A DNA stretch of 64,000 nt, taken from Winogradskyella tangerina. GTDB taxonomy: Bacteria; Bacteroidota; Bacteroidia; Flavobacteriales; Flavobacteriaceae. Below the pieces are notes generated by a model. It was not told the origin of the DNA. It worked only from the letters and a program-made list of their open reading frames with translations, and searched no databases. Numbering within the stretch: position 1 is the stretch's first letter; every line of letters begins with the position of its first letter. The DNA lies in contig NZ_QERF01000003.1 of assembly GCF_003260205.1 (NCBI RefSeq), positions 124,001 through 188,000 of the forward strand. Direction: 5' to 3'. Both the position numbers and the translations under genes were made by a program. This document shows positions 26,127-34,972 of this stretch, piece by piece.

Positions 26127-27265
26127 TCTTTAACTTTATATATTATTACTAATAAGGGAATAAATATTAGTGTCGGGGTAAAAGTATAATAACTAGGTAC
26201 CGATTCCAAACAACCAAATAAAAAAAAGGTGACAAAAATAATCATCAAATTATTGTCTTTGTGTTTTAGCAAGACGGTCATTGTTTTATACAAAAAGAAG
26301 ATCAATATGGTTAATCCAAAAATCCCATAATCATAGAGCACCTGAAGAAACACATTGTGGGTTGTGCTTAGGGATTTTTCATACTGAGAGATCATTTCTT
26401 TAAACGAATTTAAACCGTGGCCAAATAAAAACCGAAAATCTTCAAATGAACTCGTAATTGCTAACTCCCATATTTTAGGTCGCTTAAAGAAGTTTTCTTC
26501 AAGCTCGCCTGGCCTTTTAAAACCAATAAAAATATCTGTATTATAAAAAATGTAAACAGCAAAAATTGCAGATACCGCAATTATTGCCCAGTAACGCGTA
26601 ATGAAATAGACAATGGTTTTAATCCCCATTCCGACCACAAAGCCTAACAATATCGAAATGATCAGTGGTGATCTAGAATCTAGAACCACTAGAAGATATA
26701 GATTCCAAACATATAGTATGGTTAAAAAATACTTAAGCTGAAGTTTATTTGTATTCTTAATTAAATACAAGGTCAGCAATGATGTAATACCTATCTGTAC
26801 GGAATTCACAGTAAGACCACTAGCCATAGGAAAGTTAACTCTATAGGCTACGATATTAAAAAGCCCTAGCGTTGTATTGATCCCTGTTCTTAAATGTGAA
26901 TATTCTATCTCATACCAAATGAAATTGATCAAATTATACACCGTAAGGCTGTAAACCAGATATTTAATGGCATCAAATTTTGATAAATTCTTAAACTTGT
27001 TTTTAACAAAGAAATACCACAATAAATAAGAGAAAAGTATACCTACAATTTGCAAAGTTACCTGTGAAAAAATAAGAGTATGTGCCAGCATAAATACAAG
27101 CACAAGAATGGGCAACACGTCTTCTTTTTTTAGTCTAATCTTCCAGTTGTTAAACCATAAAATATGAGTAATTAGGACTAGAAACAATATAGAAGTTGCT
27201 ATGATCTTACTGCTATCTTCGAGATAGGATATCAGTCTTAAAAAGAAAACATAGAAAATATCCAT
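26123..27265 (-). CDS. O-antigen polymerase/ligase-like membrane protein (Wzy family)
   Basis: 380-residue multi-pass protein with about ten helices and the Wzy/WaaL-type periplasmic motif TTHNVFLQVLYDYGIFGLTIL followed by a final helix group. ATG 27265 is chosen because it overlaps the wzx stop as TAATG and begins right before the first helix; the frame also extends upstream to 27352. It may polymerise repeat units or ligate the chain to lipid A core. A second Wzy-like gene lies two genes upstream, so the roles may be split. Confidence 0.82.
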   Translation of the reverse strand: MDIFYVFFLRLISYLEDSSKIIATSILFLVLITHILWFNNWKIRLKKEDVLPILVLVFMLAHTLIFSQVTLQIVGILFSYLLWYFFVKNKFKNLSKFDAIKYLVYSLTVYNLINFIWYEIEYSHLRTGINTTLGLFNIVAYRVNFPMASGLTVNSVQIGITSLLTLYLIKNTNKLQLKYFLTILYVWNLYLLVVLDSRSPLIISILLGFVVGMGIKTIVYFITRYWAIIAVSAIFAVYIFYNTDIFIGFKRPGELEENFFKRPKIWELAITSSFEDFRFLFGHGLNSFKEMISQYEKSLSTTHNVFLQVLYDYGIFGLTILIFFLYKTMTVLLKHKDNNLMIIFVTFFLFGCLESVPSYYTFTPTLIFIPLLVIIYKVKE

Positions 27266-28518
27266 TACTTTTTGAGATGAATTAAACTGGTAATAGACAC
27301 GAGTAACGGAATAATTACTAAAATTGAGATTATTGAAAAGAACCAAATCCAATAATTTTCTACTATCAATCCAGAAAGCACTACAGCGATTAAAATGAAA
27401 TAGCCCAGAATAATGAAGTTTTTAAAGTTCCTTATTTCCTTATTCATATAAAAGAAGTAAAAAATTGGATTTATAATAAAATACAATAATACTAATATAA
27501 TCATACAAATGAATTGGGTTTCTAGATAGGCAAAATCTGGCGCAATCAAAAGCAATATTTTTTCTGAAAAGACAATTAGAATAAGTCCAAGTAAAAACAC
27601 AAAATACAGGATAGGAATGGTTAATTTTTTATAAACTTTTAAAAAGGTCTTTCTGTTTAAAACCATATCCTTATGCAATACTATTTCATTTTGAAATGCT
27701 CCAATAATAGAATTGGAAATCAGCATAAATACATTTATAAAGATGATGAGTAGATGCGTCTCTGCCACCATTTTATCACCGTAATAGAAGTCGCCAAATT
27801 GTCTTGATAGATAAAGTACAAATACTGTAATTCCCTTTAATAACGTAAACTTATTAAGAAACCAAAACCTTGAAATACTAAAATTAAATTTTTTGAAAGA
27901 GAAGAAGTTAACGTTAAGGTGTTTTCTAAAATGAATCAGCGCATAAATAATAGTGAGCAACCCGCAGATACTTACAGCTAACGCTAAAGAAAAAATAGGG
28001 TCATTGAAGAATCGCATAAATGCAACACTCAAGAAAATAAACCCAAATGTAAAGAACACATCTTCAATAATTATTGATGCTTTAATTGTATTATTTACTC
28101 TCGAAAAATCCGCAAATAACCGAATTGCAGAGAACGCAAAAGCCACAACATTTACGGCAATAACAATCCCAATTTCATCGAAAATAAAAAAGCTTATAAC
28201 TAGCAATAATAAATGAGAAACAAAAAGATGCGAGATAATCCTATCAATAACATCTTTATTCTCATTGGTTCTAAGATGAATATCTCTCACTTCAGAGAAG
28301 TAGGTAATATGCATGCTATCAACACCAAAGAATGATAAAAATCTTGCTGTTGTATAAAAAATGGAAAAGCTGGCTACATCAGAAACAGAAAAAGTATTTA
28401 TTATATACAAATTGAAGAGAAAAAAGCACCCTTTTGCCAAAGCTTTCATTGACAAATTCTTTATCCCTTTATTGTTATAAAGTGATTTTGTTAACTTTTT
28501 AACTCTACTAATCTTCAT
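27265..28518 (-). CDS. wzx: Polysaccharide flippase-like protein (Wzx family)
   Basis: 417-residue integral membrane protein with about 12 predicted helices in the pattern of MATE-like polysaccharide exporters. The N-terminus (GIKNLSMKALAKGCFFLFNLYIINTFSVSDVASFSIFY contains the typical first helix pair) fits Wzx. It would move undecaprenyl-linked repeat units to the periplasm. It lies between two Wzy-like genes with overlapping stops and starts, which supports the call. Sequence conservation in this family is low, so the assignment rests on topology and context. Confidence 0.8.
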   Translation of the reverse strand: MKISRVKKLTKSLYNNKGIKNLSMKALAKGCFFLFNLYIINTFSVSDVASFSIFYTTARFLSFFGVDSMHITYFSEVRDIHLRTNENKDVIDRIISHLFVSHLLLLVISFFIFDEIGIVIAVNVVAFAFSAIRLFADFSRVNNTIKASIIIEDVFFTFGFIFLSVAFMRFFNDPIFSLALAVSICGLLTIIYALIHFRKHLNVNFFSFKKFNFSISRFWFLNKFTLLKGITVFVLYLSRQFGDFYYGDKMVAETHLLIIFINVFMLISNSIIGAFQNEIVLHKDMVLNRKTFLKVYKKLTIPILYFVFLLGLILIVFSEKILLLIAPDFAYLETQFICMIILVLLYFIINPIFYFFYMNKEIRNFKNFIILGYFILIAVVLSGLIVENYWIWFFSIISILVIIPLLVSITSLIHLKK

Positions 28519-30278
28519 TCCTTCCGTTTAAATATCAATAAAACAGACACCACAATAATAATGGAAATTCCCATTTGTCTAAATTGTATGTTTTCAAAAA
28601 ATGAGTTCACTATAATAGCTACCACATATAAGGTGAGTACCTTATCTGCAGCATTTACGCCTAAGAATACAAACCATCCATATAATAAAATTATAGATAG
28701 AAGACCGATAATTCCGCCTATGTAATACTCTTGTAAAAAAAAATTATGTGCATTAATTCTGGAACCCAAAAGATTTCTTTCATTTTTTGACAACCCTCTT
28801 GCGTACGATGTTTGGTCCGAACCTACTTCTAATTGTGGAGATTTTAAATCAAAAAAATTATTCTCATCACAATGATTGTACTTATAATCCGCACTTACAA
28901 ACCCAATTAAGGCAATATTTCTGGATTTTGTAGCTTTAGTAGTAATGGATAGTCTGTAGTAATCATCGTTTTCCTTTATAAGTTCATGATTTATTATGCC
29001 TTGGCCAATATGTGGAAAGGTATTGGAATTGACATCAAAAACCACCATCTGAGAATTAATCTCACCTAATCTAATGACCACATTGGCCTTATTTGGTTTT
29101 ACGCTTACCGAAAACGCGTATGTTTCATCAATTTTAAGGTCGTCTAGTATTTGAAAAACGGTGTGAGATTTACAACCGTTATTCTTTGAAAAAACGCGAA
29201 ATGAATTGTCCTTGTTGCTTTCTATAGAGGCTCCATTTTTCTTCCATATTAAGCTCTCTAATTGATCGGTATTGATGAGAAGGTTTTTCGCAAAGTCAAC
29301 CCCGTCGTTTGAGGTAATACTTTCTTCCACTATCTGGGTGACCGTTTTTTTACCTCCACAGTAACCATATCCAAGTAATGGCACCTCGTCGATCTTATTT
29401 AATAGTGCTGAATAAATTATCTTTCTCGGATTGTATTGGTTGGCTTTGTGTTCTTCTTCATTGCCTTTTAGATTATCCATAACGAATACAACATCTTCCG
29501 TTATATCTATATTTTTATATTTAAAACTATTATACAATACCAACGAAGTAATACCTATAACTACGACTGCCATTAAGCTCGAAAGTAAAATTTTCTTTTT
29601 CTTGTAAAGGGTGAAAATAAGGTATAATAGGTAGGCAAAAACAATAGCTATATTAGGTAAGGAAATTGGAAAAATTACAGCTATCAGAAAAAAGAGTGTG
29701 AGAAAAATGTTAAGTGTATTGAATTTTTCGTCAATCAATTTCTTGGTCGTAAAAAACAAAGCCAATAATATAATCAACGAAAAGTACGGTTTATGATAGT
29801 TGGAGTCTAATACGTCTATAGTTGGTTTCAAAAAATTCATTATATCCGAATAGAACAAGAACTGCTTTTGGGATACCACCTCCAATTGACCACTATAGAC
29901 TTCTTTTATAACGATGTAAGCAAACCTTAAAACATATAAGACGGCTCCAACTATATAAACGTTTTTAAAGGTGTTTGCTTCTTTTTTGGTTATATAAGAG
30001 GGTGCAAACAATAATAAAACAGAAGGAATATATAATGGTGCTACCTTTTCTAGCCAATAAGTAATCGAACACTCAAAACTACTCTGAAACAGAGGTATGA
30101 GTGTAAGAAGAAATATCAGAATTACAAAGTAAGCTTTCTTTGGGTTAGTTTTTGAAAAGGTCTTAAGATCAAACGGAAGTGATACAAAAAACAGAATCGT
30201 AATGATATTTATTATTGCAAAGTCTAATATGGGGAATAAGGCCAATGCATAAAATAAATATCTATTAAGTCGTCTCAT
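28515..30278 (-). CDS. Wzy/ligase-like membrane protein with embedded lectin-like domain
   Basis: 587-residue protein. About seven helices (residues 10-250) are followed by the polymerase/ligase motif LLGYGYCGG (301-309) and, much later, AHNFFLQEYYIGGIIGL (510-526), then more helices. Between these two motifs sits an extra domain of about 165 residues (329-493). It begins NLLINTDQLESLIWKKNG and ends FFDLKSPQLEVGSDQTSY, the pattern of jelly-roll carbohydrate-binding modules in phage tail fibres. Standard Wzy proteins are about 400-450 residues, so this is an insertion in the main periplasmic loop. Function is probably repeat-unit polymerisation or ligation, with glycan binding added. Confidence 0.8.
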   Translation of the reverse strand: MRRLNRYLFYALALFPILDFAIINIITILFFVSLPFDLKTFSKTNPKKAYFVILIFLLTLIPLFQSSFECSITYWLEKVAPLYIPSVLLLFAPSYITKKEANTFKNVYIVGAVLYVLRFAYIVIKEVYSGQLEVVSQKQFLFYSDIMNFLKPTIDVLDSNYHKPYFSLIILLALFFTTKKLIDEKFNTLNIFLTLFFLIAVIFPISLPNIAIVFAYLLYLIFTLYKKKKILLSSLMAVVVIGITSLVLYNSFKYKNIDITEDVVFVMDNLKGNEEEHKANQYNPRKIIYSALLNKIDEVPLLGYGYCGGKKTVTQIVEESITSNDGVDFAKNLLINTDQLESLIWKKNGASIESNKDNSFRVFSKNNGCKSHTVFQILDDLKIDETYAFSVSVKPNKANVVIRLGEINSQMVVFDVNSNTFPHIGQGIINHELIKENDDYYRLSITTKATKSRNIALIGFVSADYKYNHCDENNFFDLKSPQLEVGSDQTSYARGLSKNERNLLGSRINAHNFFLQEYYIGGIIGLLSIILLYGWFVFLGVNAADKVLTLYVVAIIVNSFFENIQFRQMGISIIIVVSVLLIFKRKE

Positions 30279-30297
30279 GTATCATTTTAGAGCGCCA

Positions 30298-31218
30298 TTA
30301 CAGAGATTTTAAAACATTCTTTATGGCACAAATTCCTTGTTTTTCAATATTCTCATAGGTTCTAGATGCAATATGCGGCGTAATTATGATTTTTTCATTT
30401 CCTAAAAAAGGGTGATTATCAATCATAGGCTCTTTTTCGAGCACATCGGCTAAATAATAACCTAGGTTATTCTCTTTTAAGGCCTTTATTATTTCAGCAT
30501 TATCGACGAGCTTGCCTCTAGAGGTGTTAACTAATATTTTACTGCTATTTGAACTTTGTTTGAGTAATTGATAGTTAACAATTCCTTCCGTATGTCTATT
30601 GAGTGGTAAATGTAATGAAATGATGTCTGATTTTTCAAAAAGTTCTTCAGCATCTGCACATATCTCATAATCTGGATTTACCTCATCCTTATAAAATAAA
30701 TCCAAAACATTAACTTTCATTCCTAATGCGGCACATTTTTCCGCTGTAGCTCTTCCAATATTACCAAATCCCCAGATACCTATACTCTTACCGTTTAACT
30801 CGTTGCCTACTAGCCTTTTCCATTGACCATCTTGTACTAAATTGTGTTGCGGAATCAGGTTTTTACTTGCAAGGAATAATAAGGCAACAACATGTTCTGC
30901 AACAGTATTAACGTTAATCCCTGGACAATTACAAACCGTAATATTTAGGTCTTTTGCAGCCTCGAGATCTACAGAATCTAGACCTACTCCATATTTAGAA
31001 AGCACCTTGAGACCTCTTTTCTTGTACTCGGTTAATACCTTCTCAGTGTACTCATCATCTCCACAAATAATAGCATCAAAATTGTGGTTAAGAGCTAGTA
31101 ATTGGTCCTCGGTTAGTGGTCCTCTTTCTTTCACAACATCCCAATTCTGATCTTTTAAAAAACTCTGATGGTTTCCACTAGAGTCCTGAAACGATGTGCT
31201 TGTGAGTAAAACTTTCAT
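30298..31218 (-). CDS. D-isomer-specific 2-hydroxyacid dehydrogenase (PGDH-like)
   Basis: 306-residue NAD-dependent enzyme. The NAD motif is GFGNIG (residues 150-155) and the catalytic triad is R234 (VNTSRG), E263 (DVLEKEP) and H282 (TPHIAS). It interconverts a 2-keto acid and its D-2-hydroxy acid, as in phosphoglycerate dehydrogenases, but lacks a C-terminal ACT domain. It is the last gene of the tightly packed block 30298-35661; its ATG overlaps the HAD gene stop (TAATG at 31218). It may make a hydroxy-acid building block or a sugar-acid intermediate; the substrate is unknown. Confidence 0.85.
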   Translation of the reverse strand: MKVLLTSTSFQDSSGNHQSFLKDQNWDVVKERGPLTEDQLLALNHNFDAIICGDDEYTEKVLTEYKKRGLKVLSKYGVGLDSVDLEAAKDLNITVCNCPGINVNTVAEHVVALLFLASKNLIPQHNLVQDGQWKRLVGNELNGKSIGIWGFGNIGRATAEKCAALGMKVNVLDLFYKDEVNPDYEICADAEELFEKSDIISLHLPLNRHTEGIVNYQLLKQSSNSSKILVNTSRGKLVDNAEIIKALKENNLGYYLADVLEKEPMIDNHPFLGNEKIIITPHIASRTYENIEKQGICAIKNVLKSL

Positions 31219-31886
31219 TATAAATATTTTTGTATTTCTTTTTCTAGCTCAGTAAACGTCTTAAATCTAATCCCATTAAAATCTTTAAAAACTTCCATGT
31301 TTTCGTGATGCTCTCTTAAGGCAAAGTGTATATTAGAGAAATCAGCGGCATCATAATCTGTAGTAGCATCTCCAAGAAATAAGGTTTCATGGCGTTTCAA
31401 ATTGTTTTCCTTAATGATGTATTCTGTCCAGTATCTTTTGTTTTTTGGGGAGCCACAAAGAGCTTTAAAATGGTTTTCAATACCTCTTTTTTCAACAATT
31501 TGCTCTATTTCTACAGTGGGTGTTCCTGTAATGATCCAAAAATTAAGTCGTGTTGAGTATTTATCTAAAAAATTGCTACAGCCAACAACTTCTTCGGCAT
31601 TAATTACTTTTTCTAATACTAATTTTGAAAACGTCTGTGCTAGATCGTTCAATTGATCTTGAGAAATATCCTGATTTAAAAATTGTTTATGGTAAATCTT
31701 AAACTTTTCATATCTCGAAACACCGCCATTATGGATATGGTGGTCTACTACCTTATCGGCAATTTTTTCTCCATACGGAAGGTACATTTCTCTAAATGCC
31801 TCCGTCTTTACATCCACCGATTCGGCAATTACACCATCAAAGTCAAAAAAAATATTCTTAAAAATTGTACTGTCTTTTAAACTCAT
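31218..31886 (-). CDS. HAD family phosphatase
   Basis: 222-residue HAD hydrolase with motif I DFDGV (residues 15-19; nucleophile D15, acid D17), motif II ITGTP, and motif IV LGDATTDYDAA. A helical cap lies between. It is not of the small KdsC type. ATG 31886 (MSLKDSTIFK) is preferred; the frame opens upstream to 31913 inside the FkbM gene. In this block it could dephosphorylate a sugar-acid phosphate before CMP activation. The overlap with both neighbours implies one transcript. Confidence 0.82.
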   Translation of the reverse strand: MSLKDSTIFKNIFFDFDGVIAESVDVKTEAFREMYLPYGEKIADKVVDHHIHNGGVSRYEKFKIYHKQFLNQDISQDQLNDLAQTFSKLVLEKVINAEEVVGCSNFLDKYSTRLNFWIITGTPTVEIEQIVEKRGIENHFKALCGSPKNKRYWTEYIIKENNLKRHETLFLGDATTDYDAADFSNIHFALREHHENMEVFKDFNGIRFKTFTELEKEIQKYL

Positions 31887-32631
31887 CAAAATCCGTTTTA
31901 GTAGCAAAGGCAATTATATTTCCCCAATCATCAGTTTCAATCTCTTCAATATCTGTAGATAGTTTTTTCCAATCGTGCTGTATGCCATATTCTTTAATGG
32001 GGTGCCATATCGAGTATACTAAAAAATAGCCTTGTTCTATTAAGAAATTACCCATGTCTTTAACTGTATAGTCTAAAAGCACTGTTTTTTTGTCTTCGAA
32101 TTCGCACATGATTACTCGCGGTTTAAATTTGGAAAAATCAAACCCTTCAAGCACCATTAAGTCGTACCCTTCAACATCAATTTTTAAAAAGTCAATAGCA
32201 CTAATATTATTATCTATTACAAAGTCCTTCAGTGTAATAGTATCTACCTCATAAGAAGGAACTTGACTATTATTAAACTTTAACAGGCTGGGAATTCCTT
32301 TTGAAGAAGTACTCGTATAAAACGTTTTGGTTTCTTTAATATTTGAAACTGCATTCTTATGCAGACTAGCTTTTAAATTCCATTTTTTTAGGTATTTGGA
32401 AATTCCTTGGTAATTGTTCTCGTCTGGTTCAAAGGCAAAAACTTTCCAATTTTTTAATAAAAATGGCATAAATGAAAATCCATTTAAGGAACCAACATCA
32501 AACATTACGCCATCTTTATAATCGAGAAAGTCATTTATTAGTAAGATTTCATCAAAATGCTTTTTCAGCTTTTGCCTAAAGAAAAAAAACATTCTCGGTG
32601 GCAAAACTTCTTTTATTAACTTCTTCATCAT
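31858..32631 (-). CDS. FkbM family methyltransferase
   Basis: 257-residue SAM-dependent O-methyltransferase. The SAM motif is FDVGSLNGFSF (residues 44-54), the acidic strand end is AFEPDE (66-71), and the FkbM signature is LKIDVEGYDLMVLEGF (149-164). It probably methylates a sugar of the surface glycan. The gene starts one base after the lactonase stop. A second in-frame ATG directly follows the first. The target hydroxyl is unknown. Confidence 0.85.
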   Translation of the reverse strand: MMKKLIKEVLPPRMFFFFRQKLKKHFDEILLINDFLDYKDGVMFDVGSLNGFSFMPFLLKNWKVFAFEPDENNYQGISKYLKKWNLKASLHKNAVSNIKETKTFYTSTSSKGIPSLLKFNNSQVPSYEVDTITLKDFVIDNNISAIDFLKIDVEGYDLMVLEGFDFSKFKPRVIMCEFEDKKTVLLDYTVKDMGNFLIEQGYFLVYSIWHPIKEYGIQHDWKKLSTDIEEIETDDWGNIIAFATKTDFDEFKRQYNF

Positions 32632-32632
32632 A

Positions 32633-33307
32633 TTAATTTAAGATGAGGTCAATTTGCGGAATTATTTTTGAAATTGGGTAATTATTATTAAAAATATTAT
32701 CTAAGACTTTTTTCTTCTCTTGTCCGGGAGCGATTAAAACGATTTTCTTTGCATTTAATAACAATGGATAGGTCATAGTTATGCGCTCTGTTTTTAGCTG
32801 CGGAACATGGTTTAAAACAACTAAATCGCTCATGTTGAGTAAGGCTTTCGTATCCGGGAAAAGGGATGCCGTATGCCCATCTAGACCCATACCAAGAATA
32901 ACAAGATCTAATTGAGGCATACCATTGGCAAACGAAATATTGGTCTTAATGATTTCTTCATATTTTGAAGCACATTCGTGATAATTTAAATTTTCTACGA
33001 CCATCGAAAAACTCTTGGATGCAACTTTATCAAACAAAAGCTTTCTGATATTGCCATAATTACTTTCAGAATGATTAACGCTTACGCAACGTTCGTCAAC
33101 AGAGAAGAATTTGATTTTATCCCAGTTTATATCTAGAGTACTTAGCTTTTTATAAATCGGAAGCGGCGAATTTCCGCCAGAGAGTGCAACAGATATTTCA
33201 CCTTTTTCTAAAATAAGATCTGCTATAAGGTCTTTTATAAGGTCTGATGATTTATCTACAAAATCCTTGTCATCAAGGGTGATAATTTTTATCGAATCAT
33301 TCTTCAT
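32633..33307 (-). CDS. pgl: 6-phosphogluconolactonase family protein
   Basis: 224-residue protein with the motifs of 6-phosphogluconolactonase (SOL/DevB type): SGGNSPLPIYKKL, WDKIKFFSVDERCV and LDLVILGMGLDGHTASLFP. The canonical function is hydrolysis of 6-phosphogluconolactone in the pentose phosphate pathway. Here there is no zwf or gnd nearby, and the gene overlaps the SDR by 11 nt inside a glycan block. It may therefore act on a different sugar-lactone phosphate, or as a sugar-phosphate isomerase/deaminase relative. Family membership is firm, the substrate is not. Confidence 0.82.
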   Translation of the reverse strand: MKNDSIKIITLDDKDFVDKSSDLIKDLIADLILEKGEISVALSGGNSPLPIYKKLSTLDINWDKIKFFSVDERCVSVNHSESNYGNIRKLLFDKVASKSFSMVVENLNYHECASKYEEIIKTNISFANGMPQLDLVILGMGLDGHTASLFPDTKALLNMSDLVVLNHVPQLKTERITMTYPLLLNAKKIVLIAPGQEKKKVLDNIFNNNYPISKIIPQIDLILN

Positions 33308-34178
33308 TACTGTGAACAGATCTTATGCATTCAAGCAGTCCTTGCCCCATATCTATGTGAGGGTTGGCTATGAGTTTTTTACTGACTGATGGCTCAAATG
33401 AATAAGGCGTGAATTTATAATGATTTGTATATCCACTATTATTATAAACGATATCGACCTTATCATTCATTATCTCATTTATCATATTGAAAAGGTCAGA
33501 ACGCTTCATGCGCTCAGTTCCTGTTAATATAACATGGAGATTGTTGAATTCATCAGATTCTATGACATCAACAGATAGCTTGGCGGCATCTGAGGCATGA
33601 ATATATTCACGTAACTCCTCGCCAGATCCTGAGTGTTCTATTTTTTTGTTTAAAACTGCCTCTTTAACCAAATTATACACGTAATTGTTGTCGTATGGTC
33701 TTTCTGAATAAACAGATCCATACCTTAAAATTACGAAAGGAAGGTTGTATCTTTTGTGGTACTCCTCGATAATTTTTTCTGAAGCAAGTTTACTTATACC
33801 GTAATAGGATCCTTTATTACTCATGGCGTAAGCACTACTGGCATATACGAAATTTGCAACGCCTTTTTTTATGCACTCTTCGAGGATGTACATGTTGCCC
33901 ATTACATTAAGCTCTATGGTCTTAATAGGAAACTTAATGGCATTATCTAAATTAGCAAAGCCTGCTAAATTATATACAACATCAAAATCTGATTGGCTAA
34001 ATACATTGGTCACATCCTCTTTACTTAGAATGTCGCATTTAATAAAATCTGCATAACCTTCAAATTCATTGTTCTCGGAAATATCTGCAACCGTTACTTT
34101 ATAATTCCTCTTCAACAATTCTTCAACTAAGTAATGGCCCAAAAAACCATGACCTCCAAAGACTAAAACCTGCTTCAT
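33297..34178 (-). CDS. NAD-dependent epimerase/dehydratase (extended SDR)
   Basis: 293-residue extended SDR. The cofactor motif is GGHGFLG (residues 8-14), and the catalytic Tyr and Lys are Y126 and K130 (YYGISK) with preceding SSAY. Such enzymes epimerise, dehydrate or oxidise nucleotide-linked sugars. Its stop overlaps the lactonase start by 11 nt, and its start overlaps the aldolase by 4 nt. It is shorter than RmlB or GalE, closer to UDP-sugar epimerases of O-antigen loci. The substrate is unknown. Confidence 0.85.
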   Translation of the reverse strand: MKQVLVFGGHGFLGHYLVEELLKRNYKVTVADISENNEFEGYADFIKCDILSKEDVTNVFSQSDFDVVYNLAGFANLDNAIKFPIKTIELNVMGNMYILEECIKKGVANFVYASSAYAMSNKGSYYGISKLASEKIIEEYHKRYNLPFVILRYGSVYSERPYDNNYVYNLVKEAVLNKKIEHSGSGEELREYIHASDAAKLSVDVIESDEFNNLHVILTGTERMKRSDLFNMINEIMNDKVDIVYNNSGYTNHYKFTPYSFEPSVSKKLIANPHIDMGQGLLECIRSVHSNEE

Positions 34179-34972
34179 TTTTTTTGGCTTAATTTACTTT
34201 TTAATGATTTCATTTCATCTCTTGCCTTATCGCCAAGAAAGAAAAAGTCCAAGCTAAATGCCAAAAAAGAGTATCCCTTATCTACTTTTTCTATGATCTT
34301 AGCATGATTTGAGTCGATAACGTGGAAGCCAAGTGGTTTGTTTTTTTCTAAGGTAATTTTATCTATTCTGTTCAAAACCTCTTTAACGTCATCATCATCA
34401 AACATTCCTGGTTTACTCATCGATGCTGAAAGATCGTATGGACCAACAATTATTCCGTCTACACCTTCCACATCGAGTATTTCTCTTAGATTATTTACCG
34501 CATCAATATGCTCAACCTGAACAATAACTATAGACTCTTCTTGGACCCACTGCTTGTAAGACTCAAAACTAACGCCATAATGCTGCGCTCTAGATAGTCC
34601 AACACCTCTTTTTCCAATTGGCGGGTACTTTACATAGGATACAGCCTCCCGAGCCTCTTCGGCGTTTTTTACCATGGGTACAATAATGCCGTTTGCACCG
34701 GCATCCATAACTCTTTTGATGATGACCTCATCATTTTTACTTACACGCACCAAAGCCTCCATATGGTTACCTTGGATATGGCCAATTAAATTCTGAACTG
34801 TCTCTATATTAATGGCTGAATGTTCAATATCTATGGTCAACCACTCAAATCCTGATGTACCTAAGATTTCAACAACTCCTTGATGCGGAATAGTTAGCCA
34901 AGAGCCTATACTGAGTTCATTATTGCGAAGCTTAGACTTTAATGGACTTTTATTGTGTTCAAAATTTTTCAT
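34175..34972 (-). CDS. HpcH/HpaI family class II aldolase
   Basis: 265-residue metal-dependent pyruvate aldolase. Key residues by family comparison are H51 (DIEH), R76 (LVRV), the metal ligands E154 (VQVEH) and D180 (VGPYDLSAS), and the RAQHY loop at 128-132. The family cleaves or forms 2-keto-3-deoxy acids from pyruvate and an aldehyde. Its 3' and 5' ends overlap the SDR and cytidylyltransferase genes by 4 nt each, so it is part of the same pathway. Making a 3-deoxy-ulosonic acid is the most attractive role; catabolic cleavage is the alternative. Confidence 0.85.
   Translation of the reverse strand: MKNFEHNKSPLKSKLRNNELSIGSWLTIPHQGVVEILGTSGFEWLTIDIEHSAINIETVQNLIGHIQGNHMEALVRVSKNDEVIIKRVMDAGANGIIVPMVKNAEEAREAVSYVKYPPIGKRGVGLSRAQHYGVSFESYKQWVQEESIVIVQVEHIDAVNNLREILDVEGVDGIIVGPYDLSASMSKPGMFDDDDVKEVLNRIDKITLEKNKPLGFHVIDSNHAKIIEKVDKGYSFLAFSLDFFFLGDKARDEMKSLKSKLSQKK

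Noticed and set aside
31887-31913. Longer N-terminus for the HAD phosphatase gene starting at 31913
   Set aside because: Would add nine unrelated residues and deepen the overlap with the FkbM gene; ATG 31886 directly precedes the domain.
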